A stretch of 64,000 nt of DNA from Bradyrhizobium sp. CCBAU 51627 (GTDB lineage: Bacteria; Pseudomonadota; Alphaproteobacteria; Rhizobiales; Xanthobacteraceae). The DNA is taken from positions 34,904 to 98,903 of the forward strand of contig NZ_LBJG01000016.1 in the NCBI RefSeq assembly GCF_028128765.1. Reading direction: 5' to 3'. The position numbers and the translations under genes were made by a program. Below, in pieces: positions 18,201 through 27,103 of the stretch. The notes under the pieces are model-generated. The model did not search any database and was not told the DNA's origin. It worked only from the letters and a program-made list of their open reading frames with translations. Positions within the stretch are counted from its first letter, which is position 1; each line of letters opens with the position of its first letter.

Positions 18201-21200
18201 CTGCACCGCGATCATCGCCGCGAGCAGATCGGGCCCCCGGTCTGCCAGCAGTGCGACCACGGTTTCCGCACCGACGCCTTCGCGGATAAGCCAGCGCGCG
18301 ATCGCCTGGCTGCGGTGCGCCAGTTCGCGAAAGCTCAGGACGAGATCTCCATCGGATACCGCGATGGCGTTCGGCGTCTTCTTCGCCTGCAGCTCGAACA
18401 GTTCGCAGACATTGCCGCGCGTGGCGAAATTGGCTGGTCTGCCTTTTGCCGGTAACCGCCGGCGTTCAGCCTCCGTCAGCAGGGGCAGGCGCGAGATGCG
18501 CTGCTCGGGATTGGCGATGACGGCCTTGAGCAGGGTCTTGAACTGATCCCCCATGCCCTCGATCGTACCCGCGTCGAACAGATCGGTGGCATATTCGAAG
18601 AAGCCGGTGAAGCGGCCCTCGGCCTCGACCAGCTCCAGCGTGATGTCGAAGCGCGCGACTTGCGGGTCAACCTCCAGCCGGCGCGTCGACAGCCCGGGGA
18701 AACGCGCGGCCTCAATCGATGCATTCTGGAGGATGAACATGACCCGGAACAGCGGATTGCCATCCGTCCTGCGCGCGATCTGCAATGCGCGCAGGACCTC
18801 CTCGATCGGAAGATCCTGGTTGCGATAGGCATCGAGCGTGACCTGGCGCACCCGCCGCAGCATTTCGCCGAAGGTCGGGTCACCGCCGAAATCATTGCGC
18901 AGGATCAGCGTGTTTGCAAACAGACCGATCAGGCGCTCGCTCTCGATCTGGTTGCGGTTCGCGATCAACGATCCGGTCGCGACATCCTCATGCCCGGTAT
19001 GACGGAACAGCAGACACTGAAAGACCGCGAGCAGCGTCATGAAAGGCGTTACCCCCTGATCCTGGCCCAGCGCGCGAACGCCGGCCGAAAGGCTCCTGGG
19101 TAATTCGAAATAATGGCGGGCACCGTGGCCGCTCCAGATTTCGGGCCTCGGCCGGTCGGTGCGCAGCGGCAGCGTGGTGACGCCGTCGAGCTGCACTCGC
19201 CAGTAATCGAGCTGCTCCTTTGCTGCGGGCGTTTCCGCCCAGCTTTGCTGCCAACAGGCAAAGTCTCGATATTGGAAGCTCGGCTGGGGCAGCTCCGCCG
19301 TGCTTTGTTTGCGTGCCGCAGAATATGCGGCGGCGAGTGCTTCCCAGAACAGCCGCTGCGACCAGCCATCGGTGACGAGGTGATGGATATTGACCACCAA
19401 CGCATGGCCGGACTTGTCGAACGAGAGCAGCGTGACCTTCAGCGGCGGTTCGCGGGCAAGATCAAATGCGTATTGCGCGAGCTTCAGCGCCTCGCGCCGG
19501 ACGACCGCAGGCCGCCGGTGCGCAGGACAGGGTTTGAGCTTGATCCGCGCGAGCCGCGGCCGGGCCTGAAGCACGCGCTGCACGGGCTCGCCCTCGCATT
19601 CGACGAAGACCGAGCGCAGCGCCTCGTGACGTGCGCAGATTGCAGCAAGGCCGGCCTCGAGCGCGGCGAAGTCCACCGCGCCCTTGAGGAGAGCGACCTC
19701 GACCACGTTGTAATTATAGCGCGTCAGGTCGAGCCGCGAGAGCACATACATCCGCTGCTGCTGGAACGAGAGCGGCGCGTCTTCCTCGGAAGCCGTCTGG
19801 CGCCATGCCGGTAGCACCCCATCGCGATGCGTCGTCGCCTCGATCCGGGCCGCAAGAGCACCGACGGTGGCGCAATCGAAAATGTCCTCGAACGAGAAGT
19901 CCACGTTGAAGCGCTCGCGCAGACGCGAACGCATTTGCGTCACCGCGAGCGAGTCCGCGCCGAGCGCAAACACGTCCTGATCGACGCCGACTTGCGGAAG
20001 CTCGAGCAGAGTGGCCCAGATATCCGCGAGCTGGGCCTCCAGCGCGTTGCGCGGCAGCTCCGTATGATCGTCATGATGTGCGGCCGAAATCAGCTCGGCC
20101 AGCGCATTGCGCTTGACCTTGCCGCTCGCGCCTTTCGGCAGCGCCGCCACGCTGCGGATCAGACTCGGCACCTTGTAGGCGGCAAGACGCTTGCGTGCGA
20201 ACTGGCGCAATTGATCGGAGGTTGCCTCGGAATCGGGACGCAAAACCACGAGGGCGGCGACATTCTCGCCGAGCTTTGCGTGCGGAACTGGGAAGACTCC
20301 GGCTTCCAGCACCGCCGGGTGGGCCAGCAGAACCTCTTCCACCTCCAGCGGCGACACTTTCTGGCCGCCGCGGTTGATGATGTCCTTGATGCGGCCGACG
20401 ATGAAGAGATAGCCGTCGGGATCGAGATGGCCGAGATCGCCGGTCCGGAACCAGCCATCGCGGAAGGCGGCCTGTGTGGCCGCTTCGTCATTATAATAGC
20501 CGCGGCTCATGTTCGGTCCGCGCAGCACGATCTCGCCCCGCTCGCCGGGCGCGAGCGTGCGGCCGGTCTCGTCCATGATCGCGATCTCAGGACCCGCGGC
20601 GCGGCCAACCGATCCGACCTTGCGCAGTTCGAACGGATTGGCAGCAATCTGCGAAGCCGCTTCGGTCATCCCGTAGGTCTCGAGCACGGGAACACCGAAC
20701 GTTGCCTCCAACCCGTTGAGGATGGCGGGCGCGAGCGAAGACGAAGCAGAGCGAATGACGCGTAGCGATGACGATCGGACGCGTTCGGGGCTGGCTTCCG
20801 CAGCCGTCAGCAGTGCGCGATGAATGGTGGGCACTGCCGTGTACCAGGTCGGTTGCAGATCGCGCATCCAGCCGAAAAAGGACGGTGCGTCGAATCCGCC
20901 AGTCACGATCACGCTGGAGCCCGCCGCGAGCGCCGTCAGCAAGCCGGAGATCAGGCCGTGGGCGTGAAACAGCGGCAGGACGTTGAGCAGGCGATCCTGC
21001 GATGCGAGCGACAGCACGCGGCCGGCATTTTGGGCGGAGAGGCAAACGTTGCGATGGGTCAGCGGCACCATTTTCGGTCGCGCCGCCGTGCCCGATGTCA
21101 GCAGGATGAATGCATCGTCCTCGGCGCGCGCGCTGCCGCCTGCGCTGGCTGGACCGATTGTCGGGCCGAAGAATCCGCAGTCGCCGAGATCCGTCTCCGG

Positions 21201-21650
21201 TCCTGGCACGAAATCGATCACCGGAATGTCGAGCGTCCGGGCGATGTCGCGGCTCGGCGAATTCGCGTCGGACCGCGTCACCAGCGCCGTCAGCTTCATC
21301 TCGCGGAAATAGCGTTGCAGCTCGTCGCCGGTCAGATCGGGATTGACGGGGACACAGGCACAGGCCGAGGCAACCGCGATGAGAGCCAGCGCGCTGTCGG
21401 CCCCGCGCGGCAGCGCAACAGCAATCCGGTCGGAAGGTGCTATGCCGAGCCCGCGTAGCGTACCGACGAGATGCTCGATCGTGGCGCCGAGCCTGCCATA
21501 GCTCAAAGGCGGCCGACCAGGGGCAAGCAGGGCAGGCGCCGACGGTATCGTTCGCGCATGGAAGGCGAGAAGGCCGCCGATCGTATCGGCTCCGACGCCC
21601 GCGCCGCCCGACCCGCCTCCTGTCCCGGATGCAATTGCCGACAATGCCAT
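15222..21650 (-). CDS. Non-ribosomal peptide synthetase, A-T-C-A-T-C
   Basis: A 2142-residue modular synthetase. A1 (about 25-520) is acyl-CoA-ligase-like, with TSGTAARPKMVPLTH, FRTGDLGHLDPDGY and INRGGQKVSPLEVEE. T1 has LGADSL (about 563). C1 (about 627-1075) has the active HHLVTDG (about 757). A2 (about 1083-1580) has YTSGSSGAPKG, YRTGDLARR and the catalytic lysine in NAHGKLDRS. T2 has LGGHSL (about 1631). C2 (about 1670-2120) has HHAIADG (about 1838). There is no thioesterase or reductase domain, so C2 probably releases a two-unit product onto a free amine or alcohol. In A2 the usual FDxS core is FVIS: Val1279 replaces the aspartate that holds the alpha-amino group, so a non-standard substrate is likely. 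The product is unknown. Confidence 0.95.
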   Translation of the reverse strand: MALSAIASGTGGGSGGAGVGADTIGGLLAFHARTIPSAPALLAPGRPPLSYGRLGATIEHLVGTLRGLGIAPSDRIAVALPRGADSALALIAVASACACVPVNPDLTGDELQRYFREMKLTALVTRSDANSPSRDIARTLDIPVIDFVPGPETDLGDCGFFGPTIGPASAGGSARAEDDAFILLTSGTAARPKMVPLTHRNVCLSAQNAGRVLSLASQDRLLNVLPLFHAHGLISGLLTALAAGSSVIVTGGFDAPSFFGWMRDLQPTWYTAVPTIHRALLTAAEASPERVRSSSLRVIRSASSSLAPAILNGLEATFGVPVLETYGMTEAASQIAANPFELRKVGSVGRAAGPEIAIMDETGRTLAPGERGEIVLRGPNMSRGYYNDEAATQAAFRDGWFRTGDLGHLDPDGYLFIVGRIKDIINRGGQKVSPLEVEEVLLAHPAVLEAGVFPVPHAKLGENVAALVVLRPDSEATSDQLRQFARKRLAAYKVPSLIRSVAALPKGASGKVKRNALAELISAAHHDDHTELPRNALEAQLADIWATLLELPQVGVDQDVFALGADSLAVTQMRSRLRERFNVDFSFEDIFDCATVGALAARIEATTHRDGVLPAWRQTASEEDAPLSFQQQRMYVLSRLDLTRYNYNVVEVALLKGAVDFAALEAGLAAICARHEALRSVFVECEGEPVQRVLQARPRLARIKLKPCPAHRRPAVVRREALKLAQYAFDLAREPPLKVTLLSFDKSGHALVVNIHHLVTDGWSQRLFWEALAAAYSAARKQSTAELPQPSFQYRDFACWQQSWAETPAAKEQLDYWRVQLDGVTTLPLRTDRPRPEIWSGHGARHYFELPRSLSAGVRALGQDQGVTPFMTLLAVFQCLLFRHTGHEDVATGSLIANRNQIESERLIGLFANTLILRNDFGGDPTFGEMLRRVRQVTLDAYRNQDLPIEEVLRALQIARRTDGNPLFRVMFILQNASIEAARFPGLSTRRLEVDPQVARFDITLELVEAEGRFTGFFEYATDLFDAGTIEGMGDQFKTLLKAVIANPEQRISRLPLLTEAERRRLPAKGRPANFATRGNVCELFELQAKKTPNAIAVSDGDLVLSFRELAHRSQAIARWLIREGVGAETVVALLADRGPDLLAAMIAVQRAGAAFLNLDPEQPPTRLATILGSSCASVLLVGRARSAMVDALLEPLVGGIRVAKLEDAIALEPTKVARAAQRTSSDLAYLVYTSGSSGAPKGVMIEQRGLSNHLASLISALGLTSKDVIAQTAPQSFVISVWQFLAGPMTGARVHVCGNAVVQDPMLLAREIKREGITVLEIVPSLLRVILERLDEAPMLRAFAELRLLISTGEPLAIELCRAWFARCPNVPLINAYGASECSDDVSLHRLTKAPDTATINVPVGAPLPNTQLYVLDPNLEPQPIGVVGELCIGGAGVGRGYINDPAQSRQRFIPDPFARRQGARLYRTGDLARRRADGTIECLGRADLQVKVRGYRIELKEIEAALADHASVRAGIVEPRRDASGDVRLIAHVVAKPGIQTSASELRDFLKSRLPVHAIPSAFLFLDRVPLNAHGKLDRSALLAPAEQESVGTEAAVPARRFTEKVLSDIWIDLLRVESLGVTDNFFDLGGHSLLAGQAMARVARALGVSLPIKTIFEAPTIEQLARRIDEAVATKPQRPAAGIPRLADSGPPALSITQDQMIRIEQNLPDLPLFNLPFAFRLDGPIDPHLLAQAFDDIVRRHDSLRTAFGWNGEEPVSHIVAPATLGPALTVETIGDGQPHNNKRRRALEAKKIELLIAQEAYVPVNTARAPLLRARLLRLHADNHILLLTLHHAIADGWSIGVLFEELSCRYAALAGRPSAPLPTVPLAFSDVARWQRWWCSTEAARRQAVDWTENLRGAAPLFEGEARPGASTGHHPLSLERDLVARLTAYARQHSATLFMCLLTGLKALLMAQTGRTDISVATAMANRAQPDTERIVGPFENTVIVRSRITPDLSFTQGLARVREGVLEAHARQELPFNILADHLEQEGIDPASLLQVYFTLQNPLRQPLDLPNVAVRSTGDVAREGQPVLPVDQTWLSLMLKERPSGITGSCNYKRELLDGGMVGTWMEDLVTLLGAALAQPHAPLHRLLDRRAA

Positions 21651-21785
21651 TCCCTTTTGATCTGATTGGGCTATTCTTTCCTGGAGTTAGGGAACGCGTC
21701 CAGTCTGAGGTGAAGTTTGGGCCCCAAAATCTGTGGTTGAGGGGTCTTAAGCCCTTCGGCGGAGGGAAGGTCGGGCGGAATCACC

Positions 21786-24700
21786 ATGCTGGAGAAAGAG
21801 CCGCAGACGGAGGCCGGGTTGAGGCGCTGGCTCGAAGGCGCCGGTCTTGGTCACTACACCGACCTGTTCGCGCAGCACCGCCTCGATCTCGACGTCATGG
21901 GGGACCTGACCGAGGCCGACCTCGCTGAACTCGGGCTACCCCTCGGCGATCGCAAGCGGTTGCAGCGTGCGATGGCCGCGCTGTTCCAGGCCGAGACCGC
22001 GGAGGCACCAGTTGTGGCAGCGCACCCGCCGGTTCGTGCCGAGGTCGGCGCCGAGCGGCGTCAGCTCACCACCATGTTCTGTGACATGGTGGATTCCACC
22101 GCGCTCTCCGCCCAATTCGATCCGGAAGACGTCCGCGACATGATCGCGAGCTTCCGCGAGACCTGTGTGCGCGTCGTCAAGCATTATGAAGGCTTTGCCG
22201 CCCGTTTCGTTGGCGACGGAATTCTGGTCTATTTCGGCTATCCTACCGCGCATGAAGACGATGCCGAGCGCGCCGTGCGCGCCGGGCTCGAGATCGTGCG
22301 GGTGCTCTCGACGGCGCGCGCGATCGAGCCGCGTGGCGCACTTAGCCATGCGCCCGCCGTTCGCATCGGCATCGCGACCGGTCTCGTCGTGGTCGGCGAC
22401 CTCGTTGGCCAGGGCACCGAAGAGCGCGACTCCGCGGTCGGCGAGACCGTCAATCTTGCGGCACGCCTGCAGGCGCTGGCGCCGCCCAATGGCGTGGTGA
22501 TCTCCGCCTCGACGCAATCGCTGCTGAAGGGGAAATTCGACTACCGCAATCTCGGCACCCATGCGCTGAAGGGCATCGCGGAAAGGACGCAAGCCTGGCA
22601 TGTCGTGCGCGCCACGCGCGTGGAGACCCGCTTTGCTGCAGCAATGGGCTCGCGGCTGACCCCGCTCGTCAATCGCGAGGAGGAAATCGCGCTGCTGATG
22701 GGGCGCTGGCAGCAGGTCAAGGAGGGCGACGGCCAGGTCGTCGTCAAGTTCGGCGAGCCAGGCATCGGCAAGTCGCGCATCATCCAGGAGATTTTCGAGC
22801 GGATATCGGGCGACCGGCACGGGCAGGTCTCGTTCCAGTGCTCGCCCTATTACACCTCCACCGCGTTCTATCCATTCGTCGAGCAGCTCAAATTCTCGCT
22901 CGGCCTCGACCGCGAGGATGCGTCCGCGCTGTCGCTGGCGAGCCTGGAGACGGCGATCGCTGCCGCCCATGGCGATATCGAGCAGGTGGCGCCGCTGTTC
23001 GCCGCGCTGCTGTCGATCCCGACCGGGGAGCGCTATCCGCCGCTAGAGCTGTCGCCGCAGCAGCAGAAGGACGCGACCGTCGCGGCCCTGGTCAACCACT
23101 TCCTCGGCCTCGCGCGCGAGATGCCGCTGGTGATGGTCTTTGAAGATCTGCATTGGATCGATCCGACCTCCCGCGAGGTGGTCGATCTCCTGGTCGACCG
23201 GGTGCAGAACCGGCCGATCCTCGCCATCATCACCGCGCGCTCCGAATTCCAGCCGAGCTGGAACGCGCATTCGCATATCACCACGCTGGTGCTGAACAGG
23301 CTGAGCCGGCCATTGCGCACGACCCTGGTCGAGCGCGTCGCGGGGCGCGAACTTCCCAAGGAGGTCGTCGAGGAGATCATCGTCAAGACCGACGGCGTGC
23401 CGCTGTTCCTGGAGGAGCTGACCAAGACGGTGCTCGAATCCAATCTCCTGACCGAGCGGCACGGGCGCTATGTGCTGTCCGGCCCGTGGCGGCAGCTCGC
23501 GATCCCGGCGACGCTGACGGACTCGCTGATGGCGCGTCTCGACCGGATGGGTCCGTTCAAGCGGATCGCGCAGATCGGCGCCACGATCGGCCGCGAGTTC
23601 TCCTACGAGACGCTGCATGCGGTCGCCAGCACGCCGGCGGAGCAGATCGAGGCGGCGCTGACGCATCTGGAGGAAGCCGGCTTGATCATGCGGCGCGGTC
23701 ATCCGCCCGATGCGCTCTACTCCTTCAAGCATGTGATGATCCAGAACGCGGCGCATGCGAGCCTGTTGCACAGCGAGCGGCGCAAGCTCCATGCGAGCAT
23801 CGCCCAGGTGCTCGTCGAAATGTATCCGGAGAAGACTGAGCGCGAGCCGGAACTGCTCGCCCATCATCTCACTGAGTCCGGCCAGAGCGAAGGCGCGGCG
23901 AGCTTCTGGCTCAAGGCCGGCAAGCAGGCCGCAAGGAGCGGGGCCAACCTGGAGGCGATCGGACATCTGCGCCGGGGCCTGAGCGTCGTGCAGGCCAATG
24001 CGCGCATGCAGGGCGCCGACGAGATGGAGCTCGAGCTTCGCATTGCGCTCGGCAACGCGTTGATCGCGGCCAAGGGCTATGCGGTGCAGGAGGTCGAGGA
24101 GAACTACATCCGCGCGCTCGAGCTCGGCCAGCAGCTTGACGACGAGGAAAAAGCCTTTGCCGCCACGCGCGGGCTCTGGGTCTGCCATTTCATCCGCGCC
24201 GATCTCACTCGCGCGCATGACCTCAGCGTCGAGCTGTTGAAATTCGCCAAGCGCGAGCGGCTGAACGAGCGGGCGGAGCCGGCGCAGCAGACCGGCTATC
24301 TGATCGAGGCGCACCGCTCGATCGCGATGACGATGCTTTATCGCGGACGCTTCGCCGCCGCGCAGCATCATCTGCATCGCTGCATCGATCTCTACAGCCC
24401 CGACCTGCACTCCGATTTGATGGAGCGTCACGGCACCGATCCCGGCGTCGTCTCGCTGTCTTATCTCGGCTATCTCCTGTGGTTCCTCGGCCAGCCTGAT
24501 GCGGCGCGCCAGCACAGCGAGCAGGCGATCCAGCTTGCCGAGAAGATCCGCCATCCTTTCTCGCTCGCCTTCGCATTGGTGTTCGGCGCCTATCTCTGCC
24601 AGCATCTGCGCGATATCGAGGGCACGCGCGACCATGCCAATCGCGCCATGATCATCGCCACCGAGCACAATTTCCTGCACTGGAAGCAGCAGGCCGCGAT

Positions 24701-25250
24701 CCTGCGCGGCTGGGCGCTGGCGCAGCTCGGCGAGGCCGAAGAAGGCATCACCCAGATGCGCTCCGGCCTCGATGAATACGAGGCGATGGATTCCTGGCTC
24801 GCTGGCTGCTGGTTCCGCTGCCTGCTCGCGGAAGCCTATGCCAAGGTCGGCATGCGCGATGCCGCCTTGCGCGCGCTGGACGGTGCGCTTGCGACCGCAA
24901 GGCGGACCGGCGATCACTCCTACCTCGCCGAGGTCTATCGCCTGCAGGGCGAGATCACGCTGTCGGACGGCAATCCGGTCTCGGTGCAGGAGGCCGAAGA
25001 CCTGTTCGGCCTGTCGCTGGAGACGGCACGCAGGCAGGGCGCATTGTCCTGGGAGCTCAGGACCGCCGTCAGCCTGGCGCGGCTGTCGCTTGAGGCCGGC
25101 AAGCGCGAACATGCGAGTCTTTTGCTCCTGCCGGTCGTCGGCAAGTTCAACGAGGGGTTTTTGACGCCGGACCTGAAGCTGGCCATGCAGCTCGTGCACG
25201 AGCTCGGTGGCGACGCGCCCGTTCGGCCGCAGGCAAATCCCGCGAGATGA
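21786..25250 (+). CDS. SAM domain-class III cyclase-AAA ATPase-TPR signalling protein
   Basis: A 1154-residue cytoplasmic protein. Residues 10-70 are a SAM domain (LRRWLEGAGLGHYTDLFAQH, ADLAELGLPLGDRKRLQRAM). About 93-255 is a class III cyclase domain with metal aspartates in FCDMVDST and ARFVGDGILVYFG and the VGETVNLAARL segment. About 300-620 is a STAND/AAA-like ATPase with Walker A GEPGIGKSRI (near 324) and FEDLHWID. The C-terminal half is TPR-like helices. Such proteins are thought to couple signal binding to cAMP/cGMP production or regulation. It is divergent from the synthetase gene with 135 bases between, and its stop overlaps the next gene's start. Confidence 0.9.
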   Translation: MLEKEPQTEAGLRRWLEGAGLGHYTDLFAQHRLDLDVMGDLTEADLAELGLPLGDRKRLQRAMAALFQAETAEAPVVAAHPPVRAEVGAERRQLTTMFCDMVDSTALSAQFDPEDVRDMIASFRETCVRVVKHYEGFAARFVGDGILVYFGYPTAHEDDAERAVRAGLEIVRVLSTARAIEPRGALSHAPAVRIGIATGLVVVGDLVGQGTEERDSAVGETVNLAARLQALAPPNGVVISASTQSLLKGKFDYRNLGTHALKGIAERTQAWHVVRATRVETRFAAAMGSRLTPLVNREEEIALLMGRWQQVKEGDGQVVVKFGEPGIGKSRIIQEIFERISGDRHGQVSFQCSPYYTSTAFYPFVEQLKFSLGLDREDASALSLASLETAIAAAHGDIEQVAPLFAALLSIPTGERYPPLELSPQQQKDATVAALVNHFLGLAREMPLVMVFEDLHWIDPTSREVVDLLVDRVQNRPILAIITARSEFQPSWNAHSHITTLVLNRLSRPLRTTLVERVAGRELPKEVVEEIIVKTDGVPLFLEELTKTVLESNLLTERHGRYVLSGPWRQLAIPATLTDSLMARLDRMGPFKRIAQIGATIGREFSYETLHAVASTPAEQIEAALTHLEEAGLIMRRGHPPDALYSFKHVMIQNAAHASLLHSERRKLHASIAQVLVEMYPEKTEREPELLAHHLTESGQSEGAASFWLKAGKQAARSGANLEAIGHLRRGLSVVQANARMQGADEMELELRIALGNALIAAKGYAVQEVEENYIRALELGQQLDDEEKAFAATRGLWVCHFIRADLTRAHDLSVELLKFAKRERLNERAEPAQQTGYLIEAHRSIAMTMLYRGRFAAAQHHLHRCIDLYSPDLHSDLMERHGTDPGVVSLSYLGYLLWFLGQPDAARQHSEQAIQLAEKIRHPFSLAFALVFGAYLCQHLRDIEGTRDHANRAMIIATEHNFLHWKQQAAILRGWALAQLGEAEEGITQMRSGLDEYEAMDSWLAGCWFRCLLAEAYAKVGMRDAALRALDGALATARRTGDHSYLAEVYRLQGEITLSDGNPVSVQEAEDLFGLSLETARRQGALSWELRTAVSLARLSLEAGKREHASLLLLPVVGKFNEGFLTPDLKLAMQLVHELGGDAPVRPQANPAR

Positions 25251-26041
25251 GCGATCTGTCCGCCGCGCGTGCCCGCTACGCCGCGCTGATCGCAAGGCGG
25301 GGGCGGATTGCCTCGCCGCGCCTGCTTGCAGCCCTTGCGACGGTGCCGCGCGAAGATTTTCTCGCGAAAGGGCCCTGGCGGACCAAGAGCGAGGCTGCCC
25401 ACAGCTATCGGCTGACGCCGGACGCCGACCCGATTCACCTCTATCACAATGTGCTGGTCGCCATCGATGCGCGCCGCAAGCTCGACACCGGCCTGCCGAG
25501 CCTTTGGGCACATTTCATCGATCTGCTCGGTGTCAATGAGCGGGATCGCGTGGTCCAGATCGGCTGCGGGCTCGGCTATTTCTCGGCGATCCTGTCGGAG
25601 ATCGTGGGCCCCAAGGGCAAGGTGCACGCCATTGAATGCGATGAGCGGCTCGCCTCGCGCGCCACGTCCTGCCTTCGCGCTTATCACAATGTCGAGGTCG
25701 TCCATGGAGACGGCTGTCGGGACATCGGCGATGCGGCCGACATCATCATCGTGCATGCCGGCTTCTCGCATCCGCATCCGCGCTGGCTTGATGCGCTCCG
25801 CCCGCGCGGTCGCCTGCTGGTGCCGCTGACGCAGCGGGACCGCGAAGGGGCCGCCCTCAAGATCACGCGCAAGGGAAAGGGGTTCGAGGCCGAGGCGGTG
25901 CAGCAGATCCGGATCTTTCCAGGTCATGGCCGTGGCGTGACGGCGCTCGATGATCGCGTCGCGGATTGGTGGCAGCGGGCAGCGTCGCTGACGCCGCTGC
26001 GTTTTCGCAGCATCGCGCAGGGGCTGCCCTCGGATGGCTAA
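25247..26041 (+). CDS. SAM-dependent methyltransferase, protein-L-isoaspartate methyltransferase-like
   Basis: A 264-residue Rossmann methyltransferase. The cofactor-binding motif is VVQIGCGLGYFSAILSEIVG (about 101-120), followed by VHAIECDERLASRA and VVHGDGCRD. The N-terminal half resembles PCMT (PREDFLAKGPWRTKSEA). Its ATG overlaps the preceding stop (ATGA), so it is translated with the cyclase-ATPase protein; a modification role in the same pathway is possible. The target is unknown, and a true isoaspartate-repair function is unproven. Confidence 0.85.
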   Translation: MSDLSAARARYAALIARRGRIASPRLLAALATVPREDFLAKGPWRTKSEAAHSYRLTPDADPIHLYHNVLVAIDARRKLDTGLPSLWAHFIDLLGVNERDRVVQIGCGLGYFSAILSEIVGPKGKVHAIECDERLASRATSCLRAYHNVEVVHGDGCRDIGDAADIIIVHAGFSHPHPRWLDALRPRGRLLVPLTQRDREGAALKITRKGKGFEAEAVQQIRIFPGHGRGVTALDDRVADWWQRAASLTPLRFRSIAQGLPSDG

Positions 26042-26136
26042 TAATTCGTTTCATTTTACCTTGATTGCGAATCGAAGTTTCCAACATCTCCCGTCGCTTG
26101 TATGAGTGCGGTTCGATGGCTATTTGAACACGCATC

Positions 26137-27087
26137 ATGCATTCCGTTGCCCTGCTGACCGCCAGCTACGCCAAGGATATCGAGCGCTTCTCGCTGCTCA
26201 GCGAGAGCATCGACACCTGGCTCTCGGGATATACGCGGCATTATGTTCTTGTTAACGATGAGGACGTGGCGCTGTTCGAGCGGTTCGCGTCCGACAAGCG
26301 CGTGATCGTTCCGGCTTCGCGCTATCTGCCCAAATGGCTGTGGGCGCTGCCGCCGGCGCTGCAGTTCATCAGCAATCGCCGCGTCTGGCTGTCGCTGCTG
26401 TCATCGCCCGTCCATGGCTGGCACATCCAGCAGATCCTCAAGATCGCCGGCGTGCTGAATGCGCCCGAGCAGCGCGTCTGTATTCTGGATTCGGACAATC
26501 TGTTCTTCCGCGAGTTCGACGTCGGCCAGTATGCCGGCACGGAGAAGACGCCGCTGTTCGTCACGCGCAAGGGCATCGATGCGGATCATCCGCTGCATGT
26601 TCTTTGGCTCCGCACCGTCGATCAGCTTCTGGGCATCAAGGATCGATCGTTCCCGGCCGACGACTACGTCGGCAATGCGCTGGTCTGGGACAAGGACGCG
26701 GCGCGTGCGATGACAGATGCCATCAGGTCGGCGACCGGTCTCGGCTGGGCCCTGGCGCTGTGCCGGAAGAAGAAGTTCTCCGAATATCTGCTTTACGGAA
26801 ATTTCGTCGCGAACTCGCCGGAACATCTGGCGGCGCACCGCGTGACGGAAGACAGCATTGCCGTCTCGCATTGGGACGATACCCGCCTCGACCGTGCGGC
26901 GATCGAAGCCATGATGGCCGCCGCATCGCCAGAGCAGGTCGCGCTCTGTATCCAATCCTATTCGTCGACCTCGATCGACGACATCCGCGACGTCTTCCGC
27001 CTGAATTCGCGCGACCGTCGCGGTCCGAGCTTGTCTCCCGATCACATCAGCGACATCACCGCATTCGAGACGCCCAAGACGCGCTAG
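26137..27087 (+). CDS. DUF6492-like glycosyltransferase-related protein
   Basis: A 316-residue soluble protein. The N-terminus HSVALLTASYAKDIERFSLL and the central CILDSDNLFFREFD (about 115-128), with an Asp-x-Asp-like metal site, fit the DUF6492 family found in polysaccharide clusters and related in fold to GT-A glycosyltransferases (inference from motif pattern). It opens a glycan gene group that continues to 31074. Donor and acceptor cannot be read from sequence. Confidence 0.75.
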   Translation: MHSVALLTASYAKDIERFSLLSESIDTWLSGYTRHYVLVNDEDVALFERFASDKRVIVPASRYLPKWLWALPPALQFISNRRVWLSLLSSPVHGWHIQQILKIAGVLNAPEQRVCILDSDNLFFREFDVGQYAGTEKTPLFVTRKGIDADHPLHVLWLRTVDQLLGIKDRSFPADDYVGNALVWDKDAARAMTDAIRSATGLGWALALCRKKKFSEYLLYGNFVANSPEHLAAHRVTEDSIAVSHWDDTRLDRAAIEAMMAAASPEQVALCIQSYSSTSIDDIRDVFRLNSRDRRGPSLSPDHISDITAFETPKTR

Positions 27088-27103
27088 ACTTGGGTGTCGG
27101 GAT

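Noticed and set aside
23043..25511. 822-codon minus-strand open frame
   Set aside because: Antisense to the SAM-cyclase-ATPase-TPR gene, whose motifs are intact along its length.
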